Part shown: positions 54,592 through 62,576 of the stretch, in pieces
Layout of the letters: the number at the start of each line of letters is the position of its first letter
Numbering within the stretch: the stretch's first letter is position 1
DNA from: Deinococcus metallilatus
GTDB taxonomy: Bacteria > Deinococcota > Deinococci > Deinococcales > Deinococcaceae
Assembly: GCF_004758605.1 (NCBI RefSeq)
Contig: NZ_CP038510.1
Coordinates: 294,501-358,500 of the forward strand
Direction of reading: 5' to 3'
DNA length: 64,000 bases
Position numbers and translations under genes: made by a program
Notes under the pieces: model-generated
Databases searched by the model: none
Told to the model about the DNA's origin: nothing
What the model saw: only the letters and a program-made list of their open reading frames with translations

Positions 54592-55313
54592 GGCGGCTGC
54601 TCACGGGCGGGAGTGGGCGTCTGGGCCGGGTGCTGCGGGGATTGCTGCCGGACCTGCTCTGCCCCACCTCCCAGGAGCTGGACGTGACCGATGAGGGGAG
54701 TGTCCTGCGGATGGTCCGCGAGGTGCAGCCTGCCGTCATCGTCCACGCGGCGGCGTTCACCGACGTGGCGGCGGCCGAGCGGGAGCGTGCCCGCTGCTGG
54801 AACGTGAACGTGAACGGCACCCGGCACGTCGCCCAGGCGGCCCGCGAGGTGGGTGCCAAACTGGTCCACCTCAGCAGCGATTACGTCTTCGACGGCCAGC
54901 GCGGCGACTACGCGGAGGATGACCCGCCGGGCATCCCCACGACCTACTACGGCCTGACCAAGCTGGTGGCTGAGGAGGCGGCCCGCCTGAGTCCGGCGCA
55001 TCTGATTCTCCGCACCAGCTTCCGGCCCTCGCCCTTTCCCCATGCGGCCGCGTTCAGCGACCTGTACACCGGGCAGGACTACCTCGACGTGATCGCCCCG
55101 GAGATCGCCCTGGCGGTCGAGCACGCGCTGGAGATCCGTGATCCCATCCTCCACATCGTCACCGAGCGCAAGAGCGTCTTCGAACTCGCCCGGCGACGCA
55201 GCCCCCTGGTGCGCGAGGGCCGCCGGGACGAAACTTCCCTTCACCTGCCCGCCGACGTGAGCCTGAAGACCGCCCGCTGGGCCAGCCTGAAAGCAGAGTG
55301 GTCGGGGCGGTGA
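54588..55313 (+). CDS. rfbD: dTDP-4-dehydrorhamnose reductase-like protein (RfbD family)
   Basis: The 241-residue SDR has RRLLTGGSGRLGRVLRGLLP at ~2-21, HAAAFTDVAAAERERARCWN, VNVNGTRHVAQAAREVGAKL, LSSDYVFDGQRGDYAEDD and the YxxxK motif YYGLTKLVAEEAAR. These match RmlD, which reduces dTDP-4-keto-rhamnose to dTDP-rhamnose, but the protein is ~50 residues shorter than usual in the C-terminal half, so the sugar product may differ. It is coupled to rfbC by ATGA and to the phospholipase D gene by GTGA. Confidence 0.82.
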   Translation: MRRLLTGGSGRLGRVLRGLLPDLLCPTSQELDVTDEGSVLRMVREVQPAVIVHAAAFTDVAAAERERARCWNVNVNGTRHVAQAAREVGAKLVHLSSDYVFDGQRGDYAEDDPPGIPTTYYGLTKLVAEEAARLSPAHLILRTSFRPSPFPHAAAFSDLYTGQDYLDVIAPEIALAVEHALEIRDPILHIVTERKSVFELARRRSPLVREGRRDETSLHLPADVSLKTARWASLKAEWSGR

Positions 55314-56812
55314 ACCGTGTGCTGGGCTGGCTGGCCGCCGCCCTGCTGGGCTTCCCCGCGGCGGCCCAGCCCGCCTCCTTCGGTGAGGTGCGGGTCGCGG
55401 GCCTGAGCTTCCTGCGCGGCACGCTCCCCCCACCCGATGCCGGGGCGCTGGATGGTCTGGGAACGGCCCAGGACTGTCCCCGGCCCACTGCTCCCCTCGA
55501 TCAGCTTCTGTATGACCACCTGCTTGATGAAGGCGCGGCGCTGAGCTGCGGCAACCGCTTCGAGAACCTGCTGCATTTTCCGGGCGACGAACCCTCCGGC
55601 TCCGGCAGTTATCCCGCGCTGGCCGACCAGATTCGCGGCGCGCGGCGCGAGGTCCTGATCGCCAACATGGTCTGGGACGGTGGCCAGAATGCGCCGGGCA
55701 CGCTGCTGGCGCAGGCCCTGGCCGACCTACACCGCCGGGTTCGGGCACATCCCGAGGCTTACCCGCAGGGCCTGACCGTGCGGCTTCTGCTGGGCAACAG
55801 CGTGCGCTTCGACAGTCCCCTGGACCCCACGGCCAACGTGTTCAACGCGGCCCGTGACCTGCTGGATGCGGGCCTGTCGCTGAACGGCGCACCCGAACCG
55901 GGCTGGAAGCTCGAAGTCGCCAACTACCGCTACGCCTTTCCGCACAGCCACATGAAGCTGCTGGTGGTGGACGGGGATGACGTGACGACCGGCGGCTTCA
56001 ACATCAGCACCATGCACCTGCCCGCGTCCACGCCGGGCGGGCAGGCGCTGGCCGACCTGGGCCTGCGGGTACGCGGCCCGGTCGCGCGACAGGCCGCAGC
56101 GGCGTTCCGCGACGCCTGGCAGAGCAGCCGAGAGCTTTCCTGCACGGCGAACGCGGCGGCGGCAACCGTGCGGCAGGACTGCCACCTCGGCGGCCCGGCC
56201 CCGGCTTACCCGCTCGTCTGGTTCGGCCCGCCGGAGAAGGCCGGAGAGGCGCGGGTGTATGGCCTCTACCGCCGCAACGGCTTTCCGGCAGGCGATACGG
56301 CCCTGACCGCCCTGTTCGGTGCTGCCCAGACGCGCATCGACCTGCTCCAGTCACAGGTGAGCGGCGACCTGACCTGCGACCTGAGCCTGACCACTCCGGG
56401 CGGCTGTCCTCTGGCGCAACACGGATTGCCGGTCTGGCAGGCCATCGTGGGCGCGATCCGCGAGCGGCATGTCCACGTCCGGCTGGTGCTGGACCAGACC
56501 CCGGTCCTCCAGGTCGAGGCGCTGACCCTGCTGGGCAGCGTGCAGGCCGAACTGCGGTCCCTGGGGTTGCAGGACTGCCTGGAAGCCCGCTGGGCGGGGC
56601 ACCGCCTGCACACCAAGGCGGCCATCATCGACGGCGCGATGACGGTGGTGGGCAGCACCAACCTGCACTTCTCGTCCTTCGGCCCCGGCGGCCTGACCGA
56701 GTACGACCTGGCGACCAGCGACCCGGCGGCGGTGGGCGCGGTGCAGGCGACCTTCGAGGACGAGTGGCGGCAGGCCAGACCCGTGACCCTGCCCTGGTGG
56801 TTGCGGCCGTAG
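55310..56812 (+). CDS. exported phospholipase D-family protein
   Basis: The 500-residue protein has a signal peptide (MNRVLGWLAAALLGFPAAAQ). It has two HKD half-sites: HSHMKLLVVDGDDVTTGGFN (HxK followed by a D; ~210-229) and LHTKAAIIDGAMTVVGSTNL at ~430-449. It thus looks like a complete PLD active site acting outside the cytoplasm, on phospholipids, cardiolipin-type substrates or by transphosphatidylation. The GTG overlaps the rfbD stop, so it is the ninth gene of the PKS-sugar run. Its link to that pathway is unknown; it could remodel membrane lipid or attach the product to a lipid phosphate. Confidence 0.85.
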   Translation: MNRVLGWLAAALLGFPAAAQPASFGEVRVAGLSFLRGTLPPPDAGALDGLGTAQDCPRPTAPLDQLLYDHLLDEGAALSCGNRFENLLHFPGDEPSGSGSYPALADQIRGARREVLIANMVWDGGQNAPGTLLAQALADLHRRVRAHPEAYPQGLTVRLLLGNSVRFDSPLDPTANVFNAARDLLDAGLSLNGAPEPGWKLEVANYRYAFPHSHMKLLVVDGDDVTTGGFNISTMHLPASTPGGQALADLGLRVRGPVARQAAAAFRDAWQSSRELSCTANAAAATVRQDCHLGGPAPAYPLVWFGPPEKAGEARVYGLYRRNGFPAGDTALTALFGAAQTRIDLLQSQVSGDLTCDLSLTTPGGCPLAQHGLPVWQAIVGAIRERHVHVRLVLDQTPVLQVEALTLLGSVQAELRSLGLQDCLEARWAGHRLHTKAAIIDGAMTVVGSTNLHFSSFGPGGLTEYDLATSDPAAVGAVQATFEDEWRQARPVTLPWWLRP

Positions 56813-56814
56813 GC

Positions 56815-57396
56815 TCAGCCCGACACACCCAGCCGGGTGAGCCTCTCACGCAGGGTGCGCTGGAGCATCACCGGATAGGCGTGGAAAAAAAGGCCGGTCG
56901 CCAGCAGCCAGCCCGCCGTCTCCCCCTGCCCCCGCAGGCCGGTGAGCAGCACCAGGCTGGCGGTGATGCCCCCCAGCAGGACGTGGCTGAACTCGGCCTC
57001 GCGGGTGCGGCGCTCGTAGTGGCGGAGGGTGGCCCGCGTGCCGTCAAAGCCCTGCGCCCCGCGCCGCAGGCGTTCCCAGCCCACGGCGCGCAGCAGCCGC
57101 ATGTAGCCGTAGACGCCCAGGCGGCGGTAGAGCGGCGTTTCCCAGGCGCGCACCCGGAACCAGCCCGCGCGCAGCGGCAACGGCACGGCCCACAGCAGGT
57201 AGAGCGCCCACCACATCAGCAGCACCTGCATGCTCAGGGCCAGCGGCAGGCCATGCCAGCCCAGGCGACGCTGTGCGCTGACACTCAAGGCCAGCACGGC
57301 GAGCAGGCCAGGCAGGACCCCCAGGGCGCGCGCGTTCAGGGCTGCCCCAGCGCCCGCGTGATGCTCGTCCGCCCGGCGCGGTAGGCGGGCCACCAT
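56815..57396 (-). CDS. membrane acyltransferase-like protein (glycosyl-4,4'-diaponeurosporenoate acyltransferase/CrtO-like)
   Basis: The 193-residue protein has spans at ~25-45 and ~52-72 and two near the C-terminus. YRRLGVYGYMRLLRAVGWER, the conserved HYERRTREAEFSHVLLGGIT, and the closing FHAYPVMLQRTLRERLTRLG resemble the small CrtO acyltransferase that esterifies the sugar of staphyloxanthin; this match is from memory. If correct it would acylate a glycosylated lipid or carotenoid. The start is uncertain: ATG 57396 overlaps the permease gene by 61 bp, while a CTG at 57339 sits at its stop. It is convergent with the PLD gene, 2 bp away. Confidence 0.55.
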   Translation of the reverse strand: MVARLPRRADEHHAGAGAALNARALGVLPGLLAVLALSVSAQRRLGWHGLPLALSMQVLLMWWALYLLWAVPLPLRAGWFRVRAWETPLYRRLGVYGYMRLLRAVGWERLRRGAQGFDGTRATLRHYERRTREAEFSHVLLGGITASLVLLTGLRGQGETAGWLLATGLFFHAYPVMLQRTLRERLTRLGVSG

Positions 57397-58496
57397 CCCG
57401 CCAGCAGGCCGAGCAGCAGGCTCAGGCCCAGCGTCAGCGCCAGCAGCCGGGGCGTGAGGGCCGCGCCGTCGATCCCGGCGACGCGCTGCGTCATCCAGTT
57501 GATCGCCCAGACACCGGGCACGCTGAGCAGCACCCCCGCCGCCCAGCTCAATCCCGCGAGCAGCAGGCTTTCCGAGAGCACCAGTTGCCGCAGGAACTGC
57601 GGTCTGGCCCCGATGGCCCGCAGCAGGGCGAATTCACGGGTGCGCTCGTGGAGGGTCATCAGCATGGTGTTGGCGACTGCCAGCCCGCCCACCACCAGAG
57701 CGACCAGCGAGAGGCCCAGGCTGAGCGCGTCCGCGCTGCGCAGCACCTGCCCGGCCGAATGCAGCACGTCGTCCCGCGTGCTGACCTCCAGTTGCAGTTG
57801 CCGCCGGAGCTGCGCGGCGATCTGTGGGGCCTGCTCGGGGTCACGCAGTTTCAGTGCCACGAAGGAGAGCTGATCGCCGGTGCCGAACGCCCGCTGTGCC
57901 CCGGTGAGCGGCAGGAAGGTGAAGGTGTCAGTCAGGTTGTTCAGGGGCTGCAACACACCGACGATCCGCGCCCGGTAACGGCGGCTCACCATGAACTCGC
58001 CCCCGACGCCCAGGCCCAGATTCCTGGCCGCGCTCGCACCCAGCACCGCGACCGCCCGCCCCTCGTCTTCCGGCAGCAACAGTCGGCCCTGGGCGGCCCG
58101 GGCCCGCGGAAAGAGGGCCTGGACCCCCTGGCGGGCGGGCAGACCGTAATACACGGCGCTCTGGGTGGGGTCGAGGGCCTGTTTGATCTCGGCGGCCACC
58201 GGCGTGATCTCGGCCAGGCCCAGTTCCCCTGCCTGAGCTTTGAGGGTGGTGACCAGCGCCCCGGGGAGGTTGGGACCGGGGAGCAGCGCCAGTCCCCCCG
58301 CAGGGCGGGCCACTTGCAGGTCGGGCCGGGCGCTCCGCAGTTCCTGCCGCAACTGCCCCTTCAGGCCCTCGCCCAGCGACAGAAACAGCAGCATGCTGGT
58401 CACCGCGACCACCAGCCCCAGGAGGGTCAGCAGCGTCCGGACCGGCCGCCTTTGCAGTCCCCGGGCGGCGAGGTGCCAACGCTCTGCGCTTCTCAT
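57336..58496 (-). CDS. ABC transporter permease, MacB/FtsX type
   Basis: The 386-residue protein has the MacB layout: an N-terminal span at ~20-41 (TLLTLLGLVVAVTSMLLFLS), a ~220-residue periplasmic domain (KQALDPTQSAVYYGLPARQG, AVAVLGASAARNLGLGVGGE) and three C-terminal spans in the FtsX domain (LVALVVGGLAVANTMLMTLH, ERTREFALLRAIGARPQFLR, LALTLGLSLLLGLLAGWWPA). It would drive export or lipoprotein extrusion with an ATPase, but no ATPase gene is adjacent in the window. Its stop region overlaps the acyltransferase-like gene, suggesting co-translation. Confidence 0.85.
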   Translation of the reverse strand: MRSAERWHLAARGLQRRPVRTLLTLLGLVVAVTSMLLFLSLGEGLKGQLRQELRSARPDLQVARPAGGLALLPGPNLPGALVTTLKAQAGELGLAEITPVAAEIKQALDPTQSAVYYGLPARQGVQALFPRARAAQGRLLLPEDEGRAVAVLGASAARNLGLGVGGEFMVSRRYRARIVGVLQPLNNLTDTFTFLPLTGAQRAFGTGDQLSFVALKLRDPEQAPQIAAQLRRQLQLEVSTRDDVLHSAGQVLRSADALSLGLSLVALVVGGLAVANTMLMTLHERTREFALLRAIGARPQFLRQLVLSESLLLAGLSWAAGVLLSVPGVWAINWMTQRVAGIDGAALTPRLLALTLGLSLLLGLLAGWWPAYRAGRTSITRALGQP

Positions 58497-58731
58497 ACGC
58501 CGCCAGCCTATCCCAGTGTTGAGCGCCGGACAGGGCCGGTCAGCCCGGCGTCTTGGTTGGCGGTCACGGCAAGAAGCGTCAAGGTCAGGGCGCTTTCAAT
58601 ATTGGGCCTCCTCCGGCCCTTGCATGCTCACGTGGGTGACGAAGACGCGGCAGGAGGAGGCGCTCTTCGACCGAGAGCAGATACCTGCTCTCAACAGTTG
58701 GATCGCAAGTTCATGACCAAGACCAAAATGG

Positions 58732-58745
58732 ATCAGATATCTGAT
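58732..58745. promoter_or_regulatory. 14-bp palindromic operator upstream of the sialic-acid-locus oxidoreductases
   Basis: ATCAGATATCTGAT is a perfect palindrome 10 bp before the ATG at 58756. Its TCAGATATCT recurs in the palindrome upstream of the mutarotase gene at the other end of the locus. A -10-like GATAGC abuts it, so a bound repressor would block transcription. The rest of the 58497-58731 gap shows no gene. Confidence 0.6.
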
Positions 58746-58755
58746 AGCTTCGAAT

Positions 58756-59673
58756 ATGCAAATCCTGCTGGTTGACCGGGGGCACTGGCATGCGCCGCTG
58801 CATCTCCAGGCTTTTGCGGCGAGCGGTCAGCCTGTCTCGTTCCCACCGGAAAGCGCGGAGGACCCGCTGGAGGCCGCCCTGGCACAGTCACCGGAACTGC
58901 TGATCTTGCTCGGTCCTCCCGGAGACATGCTGCGTGACCTGCGGCGCTGTCTCGAAGCCGGAATCCCGGTCGTGCTCGAGAAACCCGTCGGACGGGCTGC
59001 GGGGGAGCTGGCGCCCCTGGCCGAGCTGGCACAGCGGTGGGGAGCGTTCGTCAGCGTGGCCCAGCCCCATCTTCAGAACCGGTTCTGGGCCGTCTGCACC
59101 GGGGAGGCGGGCGGTCCCCTCTCGCACCTGCGCTTTCGTCTGGTGAACGGGTCCCCGCGACGGTACCGGCAGATGGGCGTGCCATGGGTCCTCGACGAAC
59201 AGCGGGCGGGTGGCGGCGTCCTGCGGAATCTGGGTATCCACGGGATCAGCGCATTCCTGAAGGCCACCTCCGGCAGGGTGCAGGTGCATTCCTGCGTGCT
59301 GAGCCGCCGCCTGTACTGGACGGAGGCCGAGGAGTACGCCAGCGTGGTCCTGTCGGCAGGCGGCGTGATCGGGCACGTTGAGGTGGGGTACACTGCCGCG
59401 CTGGACAGCGCCAGCGAGTTTGAACTGACGGGCCACCGGCGTGACCTCACCGTGCGGGACGACGGGCAGCATCTGAACGTTCTCGACCGCTGTGCGGGAC
59501 AGGTCCGTTCGGAACCCGTCCTGCCTCTGGCCCGCCGCTACGAGCAGTTCGCGGCCGCTACACTTCAGGCTCTGAAGGCCGACCAGCCGCCTCCACACCC
59601 GTTGGCTGACCACTTGCAGGCGATGCAGGTGATCGACGAGTGCTACGCCGTGGCGACGTGGGTGAACACATGA
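58756..59673 (+). CDS. Gfo/Idh/MocA-family oxidoreductase (first of two)
   Basis: The 305-residue protein has the family's EKP motif (GIPVVLEKPVGRAAG at ~74-88) and the C-terminal beta-sheet domain (GGGVLRNLGIHGISAFLKAT, GVIGHVEVGYTAALDSASEF). The N-terminus, MQILLVDRGHWHAPLHLQAF, lacks the usual GxGxxG of a Rossmann cofactor site, so NAD(P) binding may be altered. It is coupled to a second, canonical member by ATGA, and the pair may work in sequence or as a heteromer. A sugar or sialic-acid derivative is suggested by the neighbouring sialidase and mutarotase. No ribosome site precedes the ATG; the transcript may be leaderless. Confidence 0.75.
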   Translation: MQILLVDRGHWHAPLHLQAFAASGQPVSFPPESAEDPLEAALAQSPELLILLGPPGDMLRDLRRCLEAGIPVVLEKPVGRAAGELAPLAELAQRWGAFVSVAQPHLQNRFWAVCTGEAGGPLSHLRFRLVNGSPRRYRQMGVPWVLDEQRAGGGVLRNLGIHGISAFLKATSGRVQVHSCVLSRRLYWTEAEEYASVVLSAGGVIGHVEVGYTAALDSASEFELTGHRRDLTVRDDGQHLNVLDRCAGQVRSEPVLPLARRYEQFAAATLQALKADQPPPHPLADHLQAMQVIDECYAVATWVNT

Positions 59674-60656
59674 GGGCCGGGATCATTGGCGCGGGCTGGT
59701 GGGCCTCCCGGCACGCGCAGGCCCTGCAAACTCTCGCGGGCTTCCGGGTCGAGGCGGTCTACCAGCCGAATGCGGCCTCCGCGCAGGCCTTTACCCGTGA
59801 CCACGGGGGCCGGGTGGTCAGCGAGGTCGGCGCCCTGCTGCACGATCCGCGGGTGGACGCCGTGTTGGTCGCCGCGCCGCACCGCGAACACGCGGACCTG
59901 GCCGTCCAGGTGCTGGAGGCAGGCAAGCCGCTGCTGCTGGAAAAACCTGTGGGCATCACCCCGGACGAGACGCGGCGCGTGCTGGCCTGCATCGAGCGGA
60001 CAGGGGTGCCCTGCCTGGTGGGCTTCACCAGCCACTACTTTCCGGGGTTCCGGGCCGCCAGGGCGCTGCTGGCACGCGGTGACCTGGGGCGCCCCCTGGC
60101 CGGGCAGGGCGTTTTCCAGAAACTCTGGATAGAACACAACCGGCGCCCCTGGCACCTGGACCGGGACCAGGGTGGCGGAATGCTGTTGACCGCCGGGATT
60201 CACGTCGTGGACCGCCTGATGTGGCTGATGGACCGCCGGGTGGCGAGCGTGGCGGCCAGCGTGGGAACCCACCTCCACGACCAGAACGCGGACGATCTCG
60301 CCAGCCTCTTTCTGCGCATGGAGGGCGGCGCGGCGGGCCTCGTCGGCTCCTTCGGGTACGCGCTGGGCGGTCCCCTCAACACCACGCACATCCTGTGCGA
60401 GCGGGGGGGCTTGCGGGTCGGGGCGGAGCATCTGGAGGTGGCGACGCAGGGCGATTGGGCGCCCATGCCCCTCGACCCGGTGGAGGACGTGACGCTGCAC
60501 GCGCTGGGCCTGGAGTGGCTGGACCTGGCCGCCTGGGTGCGGGAAGGCCGCGTGCCGCAGGTGACGCCGAAATTCGCCGCGCAGGTCATGCAGGTCGTAT
60601 TTGCTGCGGAGGAATCGGCCCGGATGGAGCGTGAGGTGGCGTTGACAGAGGCCTGA
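59670..60656 (+). CDS. Gfo/Idh/MocA-family oxidoreductase (second)
   Basis: The 328-residue protein has a canonical N-terminal dinucleotide fold (MRAGIIGAGWWASRHAQALQ), the EKPVGI motif with its catalytic-type lysine, TSHYFPGFRAARALLARGDL, and GGGMLLTAGIHVVDRLMWLM, in which the family's GGGxLxDxGxHxxD has Thr for the first Asp. It oxidises or isomerises a sugar with NAD(P). In gut bacteria a Gfo/Idh/MocA enzyme (NanOx/YjhC) converts 2,7-anhydro-Neu5Ac to Neu5Ac, so such a role is a hypothesis here given the sialidase next door. It is coupled to the first oxidoreductase by ATGA. Confidence 0.82.
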   Translation: MRAGIIGAGWWASRHAQALQTLAGFRVEAVYQPNAASAQAFTRDHGGRVVSEVGALLHDPRVDAVLVAAPHREHADLAVQVLEAGKPLLLEKPVGITPDETRRVLACIERTGVPCLVGFTSHYFPGFRAARALLARGDLGRPLAGQGVFQKLWIEHNRRPWHLDRDQGGGMLLTAGIHVVDRLMWLMDRRVASVAASVGTHLHDQNADDLASLFLRMEGGAAGLVGSFGYALGGPLNTTHILCERGGLRVGAEHLEVATQGDWAPMPLDPVEDVTLHALGLEWLDLAAWVREGRVPQVTPKFAAQVMQVVFAAEESARMEREVALTEA

Positions 60657-60729
60657 ACACGTCAGGGTGGTGAGGCTTCGTCCAGCACCACCCCATCCCC
60701 ATTCTTCTTCTTCTTGAGCGAACAGCCCC

Positions 60730-62502
60730 TCAGGGCGCCGAGGTGTAGAACGAGGCGGGCAGACTCGTGAAGTGAATCTGGGTGCTGCCGGTGGCCTCGT
60801 ACAGCAGGCCCACGTTGCCGTTCGTCTGGGCCGCCAGCGAGGAGTAGCCCGCGAACCCCAGGGCCAGGTGCTTGAAGGTGGGGAAGGTGTCGCCACTGTC
60901 GGTACTCACCCAGACGCCCAGGTTGCTGCGTCCGCTGCCGCTGCCGGGAGGCGTGCCGAGGGGCGCACTGAGCAGCACCTGGCCGCTGGAGAGCGCCAGT
61001 AACCCGACATCTACCCGCGTGATGTTCACGCCACCCAGGCCGGGCTGGGCGGTCCAGGTGACGCCGCCGTCCGTGCTGAGGGAGTAGTAACGGTTGGGGC
61101 CGCCGCTGCCGTCGTTGCGCGCGGAGAGCAGTACCGCGCCGTCATTCCGCTCCACCAGGTCGGCCTCGGTGGTGCCGGGTGCGGTGGTCAGACTGCCCGC
61201 CCGCCAGGTCACGCCCCCGTCGTCGCTGTATACCGTGACGGTGCGGAAGACGCTGCTGCCGTCACGCACGATGGCGGGAAACAGCAGGCGGCCGTTGTGT
61301 CCGCCCTGCGCGGCGGTCTGCCGCCGAAGCTGCGCGCCCTGGCCGGGACCGGGATTTAGGGAACGCCAGGTGGGGTTCTTGACCTGCGCGTTCAGGTTGA
61401 CCGGTGTGCCCCAGGTCGCGCCGCCGTCCGTACTCTTGCGGAAGAACAGCACCGAGGTGTTGTCTCCCAGCCCGGCGGGCACGCAATCGCCGTTCTGCGC
61501 GCAGCCGTCCGGCCACTGGACGTAGAACAGGAAGACCGCACCCGTCGTCTGGTCCACCATTAGGCGGGGGTCGGAGTAGTCGAAGCTGGGGTTCTGTGCG
61601 ATCACCTGGACCGGGGACCAGGTGCGGCCCTGGTCGGTGGACCGCTTCACGGAGATGTTGATGGGATCGCCCGCCACGCCGGGGTCCGAGCCGCTGGGCC
61701 TGCCCTCGCTGGCGGCGATCAGGACGCCGGACGGGGTGACGGCCAGCGCCGGAATGCGGTAATGGGCTGTGCCGAGGCTGCCCTCCTGGCCGCCGACGAA
61801 CACGTCGCGTTCCACCCGGCCACTCTCGCCGGGGGCCAGCACCTCGAACTTCACGGAGCGGTAATACGCCGTGCTGTCGGTGCCGGTGGACCCGTCCCCC
61901 CAGGCCACGTAGTTCTGGGTGGTGGCCGACCCGCCCCAGGTGGCGACCCGTGCCCCGTCGAAGAAGAAGCTGGCCTGGCCGCTGGTGGGGTCGTACTCGG
62001 TCGTGTAGGTGTGATAGGCGGTCGCGGCGGTCCCTGACGCCAGCGTGTAGCTCCCGCCGCCCTCCAGCGACGCGACGAGTTGCCCGCTGCTGTTCAGGCT
62101 GAGGACCGGCAGAAAGCGGCGACTGCCGTTGGCGTAGTAGTCGGTGATGTAGCCACCGGACGCGAGGCGCAGCGTGCTGGTCAGCCGCCAGCCCTTGTTC
62201 GCCGCGTCGGTGCGGTCACTGTCGCCAGGCGTCCAGACCCATTGGGCACGCCCGCCCACCCCGTTGACCTGCCAGGAGCTCGCTCCCTGGTCCGTGACGA
62301 GCGACCCTCCCCCCGCCCCGGTCAGCGAGGCCGTCCAGCCCTGGGTGGTTGGGGCGCTGCTGGCGGTGTATGTGGCGCGGGTGCCGACTGTCTGCGGCGC
62401 GAGGTGGGCGCCCGGCAGGGACGCGCCCGGCGAGGCGGGTGACCCGCAGCCCGCGAGCAGCCCGGCCAGCAGGAACGACGTGAGGGAAAGCGTTCTGTGC
62501 AT
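60730..62502 (-). CDS. exo-alpha-sialidase, lipoprotein
   Basis: The 590-residue GH33-type enzyme has a lipoprotein signal (SLTSFLLAGLLAGCGSPA, lipobox Cys at 19). Residues ~40-225 form a concanavalin-like module (YHTYTTEYDPTSGQASFFFD). The propeller has the arginine motif HYRIPALAV at ~247-255 and five Asp-boxes (STDQGRTW, STDGGATW, SDDGGVTW, STDGGVTW, STDSGDTF). EADLVERNDGAVLLSARNDG carries the catalytic-type glutamate (E447). It cleaves terminal sialic acids from glycoconjugates at the cell surface. The ATG lies 74 bp downstream of the mutarotase gene, in the same operon. Confidence 0.92.
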   Translation of the reverse strand: MHRTLSLTSFLLAGLLAGCGSPASPGASLPGAHLAPQTVGTRATYTASSAPTTQGWTASLTGAGGGSLVTDQGASSWQVNGVGGRAQWVWTPGDSDRTDAANKGWRLTSTLRLASGGYITDYYANGSRRFLPVLSLNSSGQLVASLEGGGSYTLASGTAATAYHTYTTEYDPTSGQASFFFDGARVATWGGSATTQNYVAWGDGSTGTDSTAYYRSVKFEVLAPGESGRVERDVFVGGQEGSLGTAHYRIPALAVTPSGVLIAASEGRPSGSDPGVAGDPINISVKRSTDQGRTWSPVQVIAQNPSFDYSDPRLMVDQTTGAVFLFYVQWPDGCAQNGDCVPAGLGDNTSVLFFRKSTDGGATWGTPVNLNAQVKNPTWRSLNPGPGQGAQLRRQTAAQGGHNGRLLFPAIVRDGSSVFRTVTVYSDDGGVTWRAGSLTTAPGTTEADLVERNDGAVLLSARNDGSGGPNRYYSLSTDGGVTWTAQPGLGGVNITRVDVGLLALSSGQVLLSAPLGTPPGSGSGRSNLGVWVSTDSGDTFPTFKHLALGFAGYSSLAAQTNGNVGLLYEATGSTQIHFTSLPASFYTSAP

Positions 62503-62576
62503 ATCGCCTCCAGGGACGGAAAGGCAACGCGGGCGGCTGCCCCGGAACCGCCCGCGTCAGTCAAGATCAGCCGGAA

